Assembly (NCBI GenBank): GCA_934408835.1
Contig: CAKRVU010000008.1
Span: forward strand, 1-15,074
Direction of reading: 5' to 3'
DNA length: 15,074 nt
Source: an uncultured Oscillospiraceae bacterium
GTDB taxonomy: Bacteria > Bacillota > Clostridia > Oscillospirales > Ruminococcaceae
Under the pieces are notes generated by a model. That model did not search any database. It was not told the DNA's origin and saw only the letters and a program-made list of their open reading frames with translations. This document shows, piece after piece, positions 1 to 5,867 of the stretch (the stretch's first letter is position 1; each line of letters begins with the position of its first letter). The translations under genes and the position numbers were made by a program.

Positions 1-16
1 AAGGATGATACTCCAA

Positions 17-334
17 ATGGATTCAGAAAAAGAATTTGAACCGCTCATCTACACTTTAATTGATGAGGAAGAAAAAGAGCATGAATTTGAATTGATCGAC
101 CAATTGGAATTCAATGATACCACTTATTATGCTATGACTCCAGTTCTGTCAGATCCAAACTCACTGGAAGAGTCCGACGGCGAATTGATTCTCCTAAAGA
201 GCCAATTGGATGAAAACAACGAAGAATTACTGACCACGATTGATAACGAAGAGGAATACAATCAAATTGGGCAGAAATTCTTAGACCGCCTGGATTTGTG
301 GAACCTTGAGGACGAAGAAGAGGAAGACGATTGA
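17..334 (+). CDS. DUF1292 family protein (YrzB-like)
   Basis: Acidic protein of 105 aa with the DUF1292 pattern: an opening strand ending in TLIDEEEKEHEFELID, then a 'tyYAMTPV' strand, a 'DGELILLK' strand, and a very acidic tail (EDEEEEDD). Known family context: the Bacillus relative yrzB lies behind alaS and yrrK (ruvX-like Holliday junction resolvase), so this is probably the last gene of that operon, but the upstream genes are outside the window. The molecular function of the family is unknown. I chose the ATG at 17 because AAGGATGAT at 1-9 is a reasonable ribosome binding site for it. An in-frame ATG at 5 would add four residues and cannot be excluded, because its upstream region is missing. 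A hairpin follows at 390-419. Confidence 0.8.
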   Translation: MDSEKEFEPLIYTLIDEEEKEHEFELIDQLEFNDTTYYAMTPVLSDPNSLEESDGELILLKSQLDENNEELLTTIDNEEEYNQIGQKFLDRLDLWNLEDEEEEDD

Positions 335-387
335 CCGATAGTTTCCGTCTAATCGAAGTTTTATAGATCGTCCCTTGGAACGGATAG

Positions 388-424
388 AAAATCCCAAAAT
401 TTATTCCGCTTTTGGGATTGCAAT
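388..424 (+). terminator. Probable terminator after the DUF1292 gene
   Basis: Perfect 10-bp inverted repeat: AATCCCAAAA (390-399), a 10-nt loop, and TTTTGGGATT (410-419). The following GCAATTTTC is only moderately U-rich, so termination efficiency is uncertain. The 3' arm overlaps the first bases of the next promoter's -35 box. Confidence 0.5.
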
Positions 425-445
425 TTTCAAAATATGTGATATAAT
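418..445 (+). promoter_or_regulatory. Strong extended -10 promoter for the 6S-like RNA
   Basis: The -35 is TTGCAA (418-423), the spacer is 16 nt, and a perfect TATAAT -10 (440-445) is preceded by TG at 437-438 (extended -10). Transcription should begin near 452. The next feature is the structured RNA at 531-711, so the primary transcript would carry a leader of about 80 nt that is processed, or a second start site exists that I cannot see. The leader contains a small hairpin, AAAACGA with TCGTTTT, starting right after the -10. Confidence 0.7.
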
Positions 446-530
446 AAAAACGAAATGATTCTTTGATATCGTTTTATTGTAGATGATTTGATTCAAATAT
501 CAGCAAACTGTCTTGATGTTTGATTTTCTT

Positions 531-721
531 ACTGCCTTGTATCGTTAGTGCGAACATTATAAATCCAACACTTTATGATAAGGGAGTCCCATCTCTATCC
601 GCGGATTGCAGACCTCCCGCTCTCGCGGCGGACGAAGGGAGCGTGAACCGGAAGGAAGACACCCACCTGTGTATAACGGGTTTCCTTTTTTTCGCACGAC
701 GTCAAGGCGGTTTGTTTTTTT
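531..721 (+). ncRNA. ssrS: Candidate 6S RNA
   Basis: No convincing gene lies here, but the stretch folds as one long, interrupted hairpin of about 180 nt. The closing stem is ACTGCCTTG (531-539) with CAAGGCGGT (703-711), 9 bp with one G-U. A second stem is GTGCGAA (548-554) with TTCGCAC (691-697). A large central bubble follows (about 555-581 against 665-690), then GGGAGTC (582-588) with GACACCC (658-664, one mismatch), and a GC-rich apical part. A seven-T run (715-721) directly after the closing stem would end transcription. Known family features: 6S RNA is about 180-200 nt, a long hairpin with a large central bubble that mimics an open promoter, and it binds housekeeping RNA polymerase in stationary phase. 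A strong promoter lies upstream. The call rests on architecture and length, not on a sequence match I can verify. Another structured RNA is possible. Confidence 0.65.
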
Positions 722-777
722 ATATTGATTTGAAAAAAACGAATTGCAAACGTTGTCGAATCGTTTGAAACAGAATG

Positions 778-819
778 AAAAAAGCTGCTGTGGTTACAAT
801 AACACCAGCAGCTTTTTTC
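778..819 (+). terminator. Intrinsic terminator hairpin upstream of the TauE pair
   Basis: An A-run followed by GCTGCTG (784-790), a loop, CAGCAGC (806-812) and TTTTTT (813-818). The inner bases TT/AA and G-C add pairs after a 2x2 mismatch. The A-run on the 5' side makes it potentially bidirectional. It lies only 24 nt before the first TauE start codon, so it may act either as a backup terminator for the 6S-like transcript or as an attenuator for the TauE genes. Confidence 0.75.
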
Positions 820-842
820 TTTGCGTATTTTAAGGAGAGATT

Positions 843-1196
843 ATGAAAGGAACCAGGCAATATGCGCCGATCGGATTTGCGGCGGGAATTTTAAACGGGT
901 TATTCGGCGCCGGCGGCGGTATTATCGTAGTACCCCTGCTAGAACATACCGGCATTGAAGCCAAAAAGGCGCACGCAACATCTATCGCCATTATTTTGGC
1001 TTTATCCATTGTCAGCAGTGTTTTTTACTATATTCAAGGAAAGCTTGTCTTTGGCGAAATCATATGGTATCTCCCAACAGGACTGCTCGGGGCCATTTTG
1101 GGCGCGTTCTTGTTGAAAAAAATTTCCAATCATCTGCTCCGGCGAATCTTTGGCGGAATGATGGTTCTGTCAGCCGTCAGGCTTTTGATAAAATGA
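843..1196 (+). CDS. TauE/SafE family half-size membrane permease, first subunit
   Basis: Hydrophobic 117-aa protein with about four membrane segments and the signature of the TauE/SafE (former DUF81) family: GLFGAGGGIIVVPLL at residues 19-33 and the KAHATSIA element at 42-49. Known members export sulfite, sulfoacetate or related organosulfur anions, or are uncharacterised, and most single-chain members are about 250 aa with two copies of this repeat. This protein equals one repeat. The start is supported by TAAGGAGAG 4 nt upstream. Its TGA stop overlaps the next ATG (ATGA), and the next gene encodes the second repeat, so the two products probably pair to form one transporter. Substrate unknown. 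I see no clear promoter between the hairpin at 784-812 and this gene. Confidence 0.85.
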   Translation: MKGTRQYAPIGFAAGILNGLFGAGGGIIVVPLLEHTGIEAKKAHATSIAIILALSIVSSVFYYIQGKLVFGEIIWYLPTGLLGAILGAFLLKKISNHLLRRIFGGMMVLSAVRLLIK

Positions 1197-1594
1197 TACT
1201 TTCCATCATTGTAGGTCTCTTTTCCGGTATTGCCGCTGCTCTCGGCCTCGGCGGCGGCTTCGTCTTGCTGGTGTATCTGACTGCCATCGCCGGCGTTGAC
1301 CAGCTTCAAGCGCAGGGAACGAATCTCCTTTTCTTCCTGCCAATTGCCATCGTTTCCCTGATTCTGCACTTCAAAAATCATCTGATAGAGAAAAAACCTC
1401 TTTTGCCCGCAATCCTGTTTGGAATTGTTGGCGTAGCCGCAGGCGCCGTACTCGCATTTTGGATTCCCACCTATTGGCTGCAAAAACTGTTTGCCGTCTT
1501 GGTGTTAATCGTTGGCGTCAAAGAACTTTTTCGAAAGAAGCCTAAAAAGGATGAAGAGAAGTCCAAACCAAAAAAACCTTCCCATTCCACCTAA
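1193..1594 (+). CDS. TauE/SafE family half-size membrane permease, second subunit
   Basis: Protein of 133 aa carrying the second TauE/SafE repeat: ALGLGGGFVLLVYL at residues 16-29 matches the glycine-rich loop of the first subunit, and QAQGTNLLFFLP at 39-50 corresponds to its KAHATSIA region. About four membrane segments, then a lysine-rich cytoplasmic tail (from about residue 114, RKKPKKDEEKSKPKK). I start at the ATG at 1193, which overlaps the previous stop by 4 nt. No Shine-Dalgarno site is visible, which fits translational coupling. A longer reading frame extends upstream inside the first gene, but it would not be membrane-like and is discounted. The first repeat ends as a complete short protein and both reading frames are intact, so this looks like a true split rather than a recent frameshift. 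Confidence 0.8.
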   Translation: MILSIIVGLFSGIAAALGLGGGFVLLVYLTAIAGVDQLQAQGTNLLFFLPIAIVSLILHFKNHLIEKKPLLPAILFGIVGVAAGAVLAFWIPTYWLQKLFAVLVLIVGVKELFRKKPKKDEEKSKPKKPSHST

Positions 1595-1757
1595 TCGCAC
1601 ACCGTCTTGCACTCTGAATGCCCGCTCTTTGGAAAAGAAAAGGAGACCGATTTGGATGATTTCACGGGAACAGCTCCCTCTCTGGTTCCTTGCCGTTTCT
1701 CCCTCGCCTTCTGGTCCATCATGAAAAATGTTCCTCCGTCCTAAGAGAAACTATACG
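1595..1757. other. Intergenic stretch without a supportable gene
   Basis: Between the TauE pair and the forespore-type promoter. A 22-codon frame (ATG 1656, ending about 1724) has AAAAGGAGACC about 10 nt upstream, but the product (MISREQLPLWFLAV and a Ser/Pro-rich end) shows nothing recognisable, so I do not call it a gene. No terminator hairpin with a T-run is obvious. Confidence 0.4.
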
Positions 1758-1787
1758 GTATAAAAAAGCATTTTGCGTTTCATACTA
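1758..1787 (+). promoter_or_regulatory. Forespore-type (sigma-F/sigma-G) promoter of the spoIIQ-like gene
   Basis: GTATA (1758-1762), 18 nt, then CATACTA (1781-1787). This fits the known sigma-G consensus GHATR-N18-CATNHTA exactly, and most of the sigma-F consensus GYATA-N15/16-GGNNANAHTR (the GG is TT here). Transcription would begin near 1794, leaving a leader of about 68 nt before the gene. spoIIQ is a sigma-F-dependent gene in Bacillus, so position and target agree. No good sigma-A promoter is visible in 1595-1861. Confidence 0.6.
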
Positions 1788-1861
1788 ACTTTGTAAGAAA
1801 AACCTCAGCAAACCACGCAGAATACCTACTCAAAGGCTGCTTCAAGGAAGGATGAAGTAAA

Positions 1862-2611
1862 ATGAAGAAAGTTTATCATGGAAAGTCTCGACTTTCCGGG
1901 AAAGGGTTTTATATCGCATTGGCCGTTTGCCTGGTAGCCATAGCGATCGCTACAACAATCGCCATCAGCCGAACTGTGACGCAGATTGACAACCAGAGCC
2001 TTGACTTGCCAAGCGCGGCTGAGAATATTGCGGACGTCACCAACCCGCAAACGGAAATCCCACGAACCTCCAGCCAAACAACCAGCTCGACCTCTGCCGC
2101 CGGTTCATCTGCAACAGGCAGTAATAGCAGCACCGCGTCGCAGTCAACCTCCTCAAAACAGGTACAGCAGACAACGACTAAGGCGGCGGCAACCAGCTTT
2201 TCGATGCCGTTGGCAGGAGAAATCATCAACGGCTATTCGAACGGAGAGCTTGTAAAATCACACACTCTGGGAGACTGGAGAACGCATGACGGTTGGGACA
2301 TTGCCGCACCTGAGGCAACACCTGTCAAAGCATGCGCAGACGGTACAGTATCCGATATTCAACAGGACGATATGTGGGGAACCACCATCACAATCGACCA
2401 CGGCAACGGGGTACAAAGCTTCTATTACGGGCTGAACCCAACGATACAGGTGAAACTAGATCAAACTGTTTCAATGGGCGACGTGATAGGCTCGGTCGGA
2501 GATACCAATCAAATGGAAATCGCAGAAGAATCCCATCTTCACTTTGCAATGAAAAAGGACGGAAAATGGGTTGACCCCGGCGAATATATCAACGCGCCAA
2601 AAACAGAATAA
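1862..2611 (+). CDS. spoIIQ: SpoIIQ-like M23 (LytM) family peptidase
   Basis: Protein of 249 aa: short basic N-terminus, one membrane anchor (about residues 17-36), a long low-complexity Ser/Thr/Ala linker (about 65-112), and a C-terminal M23/LytM domain (about 113-245). The Zn-site motifs are present: H142-x3-D146 in THDGWDI and H225-L-H227 in SHLHF. In sporulating Firmicutes, SpoIIQ is a forespore membrane protein that meets SpoIIIAH across the intermembrane space during engulfment. Clostridial SpoIIQ proteins often keep the Zn ligands, whereas the Bacillus protein has lost catalytic residues. Length, topology and the forespore-type promoter favour SpoIIQ, but another M23 wall hydrolase is possible. 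The start is supported by AAGGAAGGATGAAG upstream. The usual neighbour spoIID is not seen nearby. Confidence 0.7.
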   Translation: MKKVYHGKSRLSGKGFYIALAVCLVAIAIATTIAISRTVTQIDNQSLDLPSAAENIADVTNPQTEIPRTSSQTTSSTSAAGSSATGSNSSTASQSTSSKQVQQTTTKAAATSFSMPLAGEIINGYSNGELVKSHTLGDWRTHDGWDIAAPEATPVKACADGTVSDIQQDDMWGTTITIDHGNGVQSFYYGLNPTIQVKLDQTVSMGDVIGSVGDTNQMEIAEESHLHFAMKKDGKWVDPGEYINAPKTE

Positions 2612-2626
2612 CAGGTCTTAATCGGC

Positions 2627-2666
2627 AAATGCAGTTACATGAATAGCACATGTAACTGCATTTTTC
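2627..2666. terminator. Bidirectional terminator between spoIIQ-like gene and feoB
   Basis: Perfect 13-bp stem ATGCAGTTACATG (2629-2641) / CATGTAACTGCAT (2649-2661) with a 7-nt loop, flanked by AA on the left and TTTT on the right. It lies 17 nt after the spoIIQ-like stop codon and 29 nt beyond the end of feoB, so it can serve both convergent genes. Confidence 0.85.
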
Positions 2667-2690
2667 CTAGTCATTTACCAAAACGGCTTC

Positions 2691-4823
2691 TCATGCCAAA
2701 CCCAACAGGCGCACAGCTGTCGTCACCATAAAGCAGACGGTTAGTCCAACAACGGTCGGAACCAGAAAGGAAACCGCCGTCCATTTCCAGCTCCCGCTTT
2801 CTTTTCGTATTGTCAAGCAGGTAGTGGAACAAGGCCAGTGCATTAAACTGAAAAGCATGGTAGAAAGAGCTGTAAGCCAAGTCCAGCCGTTTGCCACAAG
2901 CAAAGTATGCAGCTCGTTCAAGCTGGTATAGCCAACCAAAGAGCCTTGCGACAGGTACGCCATAATCATAATCGGAATCACAATTTCGTTGGCAGGAAAC
3001 CCCAAAATAAAGGCGGTAAGAATAACGCCGTCCATCCCGAACAGGCGGGCAAAAGGATCCAGGAAATCGGAACAATGCTGCAAAATGCTGACATTTCCAA
3101 CGGTAATATTTGCCGCAAGCCACAGAATAAAACCGGCAGGAGCCGCGACCATCACGGCGCGCGCCAGGACAAACAGAGTCCGGTCAAACACAGAGCGGAC
3201 AATCACCTTTCCAATCTGAGGTCTCCGATAAGGCGGAAGTTCTAATGTAAAAGAAGAAGGAATTCCTTTTAAAACGGTATGCGATAGAATTCTGGAGACC
3301 AAAAACGTCATTACAACGCCCAGCACGATTACGCCCAATAGAATCAGCGCCGAAACTGCGCTTTGTGCCCACGGACTGAGAATCGCGCAGGAAAAAAACA
3401 TGGTAATCAGTGCAATCAGAGTCGGAAACCGCCCGTTGCAGGGCACAAAGTTGTTGGTGATCATCGCAATTAAACGCTCCCGCGGCGAATCTATGATGCG
3501 ACAACCAACGATTCCGGCGGCATTGCAGCCAAACCCCATGCAGGTTGTCAACGCCTGTTTGCCGCAAGCACCTGCTTTTTGGAAGGAATGGTCGAGATGG
3601 AACGCCACCCGAGGAAGATATCCAAAATCCTCCAGAAGGGTAAAGAGCGGGAAAAAGATAGCCATTGGCGGCAACATCACCGATATAACCCATGCGACCG
3701 TACGGTAAACCCCTTCAATCAAAATCCCTTCGAGCCAATCGGGCGCGCCCAAAAATACAAACAGTTCTGTCAATTGATTTTGCAGCCAAAACAAGCCGCT
3801 TGACAAAAGCTCCGACGGATAGTTAGCGCCCACAATCGTCAACCAGAAAATGCCGCCAAGCAACAATAGCATCACTGGAATCCCAGTCCATTTTCCGGTT
3901 AGAATACGGTCAAGCTTCCGCTCTTTCTGGGAAATGCCCGGGTGTATTACCGTCGCTTGTGCAAGCTCCTCCGCTTTGCGAACAGACGCCGATATGATTT
4001 CATCCCGCACCGCTTCCATCGGAAGAGCATTCGATAACAGATAGGTTCGCGCCTGTAGGAGCCGTTCCTCCAGTTCATCGGTAAACAACCGATCGCCGTA
4101 TTCTTTTCGCAGCCCCTCCAGCATGGAAGCGTCCTCCTCAAGAAGCCGCAGCGCAACAAAATCGGCATCAATCGGTATCCGATCCTTCAAATATGGCGTC
4201 AAAATGGAAACGGCATGCGCGATAGGTTCAGAATAGGTAATCGCGGCAGTTTGCAGCTGTTCTTGACGTAGCACCCTTTCCACCGCCTCAAACAGCTCGG
4301 TTAACCCCTCGCCGCTTCGCGCCGTTACCCCCACAACCGGAACCCCAAGCTGATCGGACAGTTTTGTTAAATCCAACCGGATTTTCTTCTTTTCAGCCTC
4401 ATCCATCAGATTGACGCAGACAACCACCCGTTTCATGATCGACATAGTCTGCAACACCAAATTCAAATTCCGCTCAAGGCACGTCGCGTCACAAACTACA
4501 ATGGCAACGTCCGGATGTTCAAAACAGAGGAAATCCCGCGCTACCTCCTCCTCAGCTGAGTGCGCGCTCAAAGAGTACGTCCCTGGCAGATCAATTAAAA
4601 TGTATTCCTGACCGTGAAAGGTATGGCGTCCCTGTGCACTGGCAACCGTTTTCCCAGGCCAATTACCGGTATGCTGTTTCATTCCGGTCAGCTCGTTGAA
4701 CACCGTGCTTTTTCCAACATTGGGGTTCCCCATCAGGGCAATAACCCGTTCGTCCCCGTTTTTGATTATCTTTAATCCTTTATCGGCTGCGCCGCGTCCT
4801 GTCGATGCAGCTGTTAGACCCAC
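2691..4823 (-). CDS. feoB: Ferrous iron transporter B (FeoB)
   Basis: Protein of 710 aa with the FeoB layout. The N-terminal G domain has G1 GNPNVGKST (32-40), the switch region around GNWPGKT (53-59), G3 DLPGT (78-82), G4 NLMD (138-141) and a G5-like TARSGEG. A helical spacer region follows, then a membrane domain from about residue 310 with the gate/core segments CGKQALTTCMGFGCNAAG, a PRERLIAMITNNFVPCNGR stretch, and the second gate half near the C-terminus. FeoB imports Fe(II) across the cytoplasmic membrane, dependent on its GTPase domain. The start is GTG with GGGAGGAAT ahead of it, 12 nt after the feoA stop, so the two form an operon. No FeoC-like gene follows; the gene runs into a terminator. 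Confidence 0.97.
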   Translation of the reverse strand: MGLTAASTGRGAADKGLKIIKNGDERVIALMGNPNVGKSTVFNELTGMKQHTGNWPGKTVASAQGRHTFHGQEYILIDLPGTYSLSAHSAEEEVARDFLCFEHPDVAIVVCDATCLERNLNLVLQTMSIMKRVVVCVNLMDEAEKKKIRLDLTKLSDQLGVPVVGVTARSGEGLTELFEAVERVLRQEQLQTAAITYSEPIAHAVSILTPYLKDRIPIDADFVALRLLEEDASMLEGLRKEYGDRLFTDELEERLLQARTYLLSNALPMEAVRDEIISASVRKAEELAQATVIHPGISQKERKLDRILTGKWTGIPVMLLLLGGIFWLTIVGANYPSELLSSGLFWLQNQLTELFVFLGAPDWLEGILIEGVYRTVAWVISVMLPPMAIFFPLFTLLEDFGYLPRVAFHLDHSFQKAGACGKQALTTCMGFGCNAAGIVGCRIIDSPRERLIAMITNNFVPCNGRFPTLIALITMFFSCAILSPWAQSAVSALILLGVIVLGVVMTFLVSRILSHTVLKGIPSSFTLELPPYRRPQIGKVIVRSVFDRTLFVLARAVMVAAPAGFILWLAANITVGNVSILQHCSDFLDPFARLFGMDGVILTAFILGFPANEIVIPIMIMAYLSQGSLVGYTSLNELHTLLVANGWTWLTALSTMLFSLMHWPCSTTCLTIRKESGSWKWTAVSFLVPTVVGLTVCFMVTTAVRLLGLA

Positions 4824-4835
4824 ACAGATTCCTCC

Positions 4836-5072
4836 CTATGCCGTTTGTATTAAGATATCTTTGGTATCCTCCTCCCGCAAGGCGATCACGGCGCCGCGAA
4901 TCAAAAACGCCACCGGATCTCCAAACAGACTGCGTTGCAGGCAAAAAACTTTGGTTCCGGGAATCAGTCCGATGTCAAACAACCGTCTGCGCATGCTGCC
5001 CGTTGTCCTGATCTCCGATACATACCCGCTGCTTCCCTCAGTTAATGTATTTAATCCTCTTGTCTGTTTCAT
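4836..5072 (-). CDS. feoA: Ferrous iron transport protein A (FeoA)
   Basis: Protein of 78 aa with an SH3-like beta-barrel pattern typical of FeoA: SGYVSEIRTTGSMRRRLFDIGLIPGTKV (residues about 15-42) and a hydrophobic strand GDPVAFLIRGAVIALREED. FeoA is a small cytosolic protein that works with FeoB. It is preceded by AAAAAGGAGTATAGAT, a good ribosome binding site, and is followed 12 nt later by feoB. It diverges from the metal-dependent regulator gene with a shared 145-bp intergenic region. Confidence 0.95.
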   Translation of the reverse strand: MKQTRGLNTLTEGSSGYVSEIRTTGSMRRRLFDIGLIPGTKVFCLQRSLFGDPVAFLIRGAVIALREEDTKDILIQTA

Positions 5073-5095
5073 ATCTATACTCCTTTTTCAAAGAA

Positions 5096-5115
5096 ACCGG
5101 CTAAAAAACGCCGGT
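5096..5115 (-). promoter_or_regulatory. Hairpin in the feoA 5' leader
   Basis: ACCGGC (5096-5101) and GCCGGT (5110-5115) form a 6-bp GC-rich stem with an 8-nt A/T-rich loop, about 24 nt upstream of the feoA start and between the proposed promoter and the ribosome binding site. It could be a leader hairpin or a protein-binding dyad. Its role is unknown. Confidence 0.4.
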
Positions 5116-5138
5116 ACTGAATCTTTTCTTTCTCACAT

Positions 5139-5169
5139 AAAGTTGTACCAGGAAAACTTTTTTTGACAG
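5139..5169 (-). promoter_or_regulatory. Proposed feoAB promoter with overlapping dyad
   Basis: On the - strand, CTGTCA (5164-5169) as -35, 16 nt, and TACAAC (5142-5147) as -10 preceded by TGG (extended -10). The dyad AAAGTT-N10-AACTTT (5139-5160) covers the -10 and is a plausible repressor site. The match to consensus is moderate. No experiment-like evidence exists in the sequence. Confidence 0.35.
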
Positions 5170-5186
5170 TATCATCCTATTACAAT
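5169..5186. promoter_or_regulatory. Possible metal-regulator operator shared with the ZIP gene
   Basis: GTATCAT (5169-5175) and ATTACAAT (5179-5186) lie 3 nt apart, between the regulator start codon and the feo promoter. The same two words occur fused (GTATCATTACAAT, 6719-6731) in the leader of the ZIP gene. A shared binding site for the DtxR/MntR-family regulator is inference. Confidence 0.3.
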
Positions 5187-5217
5187 CCTCGCGTTTTGGT
5201 GAAAGGAGTCTGAGCCT

Positions 5218-5646
5218 ATGGAAGAACAGTTTTATACTCTGGAGGGATACCACCGAAAGAACCGCGCCGATATTTCAGAGGCAATGGAGGATTACCTGGA
5301 GATGATCTTCCGGGTTGCCGGCAACGGCTCTGTTCAGGTCAAAGAGGTCGCTGAAAAATTACATGTACGCCCATCGTCTGTCACCAAAATGGTACAGCGT
5401 CTGCAAAAAAAAGAACTGGTTTTTTATGAGCGATACGGCAAAATCTCTCTTTCTCCCGACGGGCTGCTGCTCGCTTCCTATCTGATTGACCGCCATCAGA
5501 TTCTAACCCGTTTTTTCTCGCTGCTTCATGACGACGGCTCCCATTTGGAGGAAGTGGAACAGGTGGAGCATTACTGGGAGCCGGAAAGCGTCAAAAAACT
5601 GGAGCAGCTTCTTCCACTGATGGAGAAATGGCTTGACAAAAAGTAG
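5218..5646 (+). CDS. DtxR/MntR family metal-dependent transcriptional regulator
   Basis: Protein of 142 aa. A winged helix-turn-helix at about residues 36-80 has VKEVAEKLHVRPSSVTKMVQ as recognition region, very close to Bacillus MntR. A dimerisation/metal domain follows and there is no C-terminal SH3-like domain. All MntR metal ligands have counterparts: D25 and E28 in MEDYLEMI, H93 in DRHQIL, and E114, E117, H118 in EEVEQVEHYW. The N-terminus is about 17 residues longer than in Bacillus MntR. Such regulators bind DNA when loaded with Mn(II) or Fe(II) and repress metal uptake. Divergence from feoAB and proximity to a ZIP gene suggest it controls one or both. The start is supported by GAAAGGAG 10 nt upstream. 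Which metal it senses cannot be read from sequence alone. Confidence 0.88.
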   Translation: MEEQFYTLEGYHRKNRADISEAMEDYLEMIFRVAGNGSVQVKEVAEKLHVRPSSVTKMVQRLQKKELVFYERYGKISLSPDGLLLASYLIDRHQILTRFFSLLHDDGSHLEEVEQVEHYWEPESVKKLEQLLPLMEKWLDKK

Positions 5647-5706
5647 GATTCCCCCACCGCTGTTGTTTTTTCGCCGCCAAAGACAGAAAAAAGCAAACGC
5701 CTTTCA

Positions 5707-5735
5707 CTAAAAAGAGCGAGGTTGTAACGCCCCGC
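5707..5735 (-). terminator. Possible terminator of the ZIP gene
   Basis: On the - strand, GCGGGG (5735-5730) pairs with CCTCGC (5721-5716) over 6 bp including one G-U, with an 8-nt loop, followed by TCTTTTTAG. It is over 130 nt beyond the ZIP stop codon. The stem is short, so the call is tentative. Confidence 0.4.
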
Positions 5736-5759
5736 CCATAAAAACAATCATATCATCGG

Positions 5760-5795
5760 TCTCCCTGTCAGGAAAAACCTGCAAACAGGTGGAGA
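5760..5795. other. Imperfect hairpin between two convergent metal genes
   Basis: Nested pairing: TCTC (5760-5763) with GAGA (5792-5795), CCTGT (5764-5768) with ACAGG (5785-5789), and CAGG (5769-5772) with CCTG (5778-5781) around an AAAAA loop, with two bulges on the 3' side. There is no T-run on either strand directly after it, so it is not a classical terminator. It lies in the shared 3' region of the regulator and the ZIP gene. Confidence 0.3.
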
Positions 5796-5867
5796 AAGAA
5801 ACCCTTTCACAAGGAGAGACAGAACACTAAGCAAAACCATTTCCGCAACCGGCAACGGCGTGTGGCG

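Noticed and set aside
645..665. CCGGAAGGAAG resembling the GGAA-tetraloop region of SRP RNA
   Set aside because: The conserved AGCAGC and CAGG parts of the SRP symmetric loop are missing (AGACAC instead), and the overall fold is a long 6S-like hairpin rather than the SRP Alu/S arrangement.
520..768. 82-codon open frame on the + strand
   Set aside because: It lies over the structured 6S-like RNA, has no ribosome binding site, and its product (Arg/Cys-rich, no family features) looks like a shadow of RNA sequence.
1064..1192. N-terminal extension of the second TauE half
   Set aside because: The extra 43 residues overlap the first gene in another frame, are polar and lack family features; the ATGA overlap start is better.
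1130..1483. 117-codon frame on the - strand inside the TauE pair
   Set aside because: Antisense shadow of two genes with clear family motifs; no ribosome binding site or recognisable product.
5163..5186. TTGACA plus TACAAT upstream of the regulator as a sigma-A promoter
   Set aside because: The spacer is only 12 nt, far from 16-18, so the two hexamers cannot form one standard promoter. The true regulator promoter is not clear to me.
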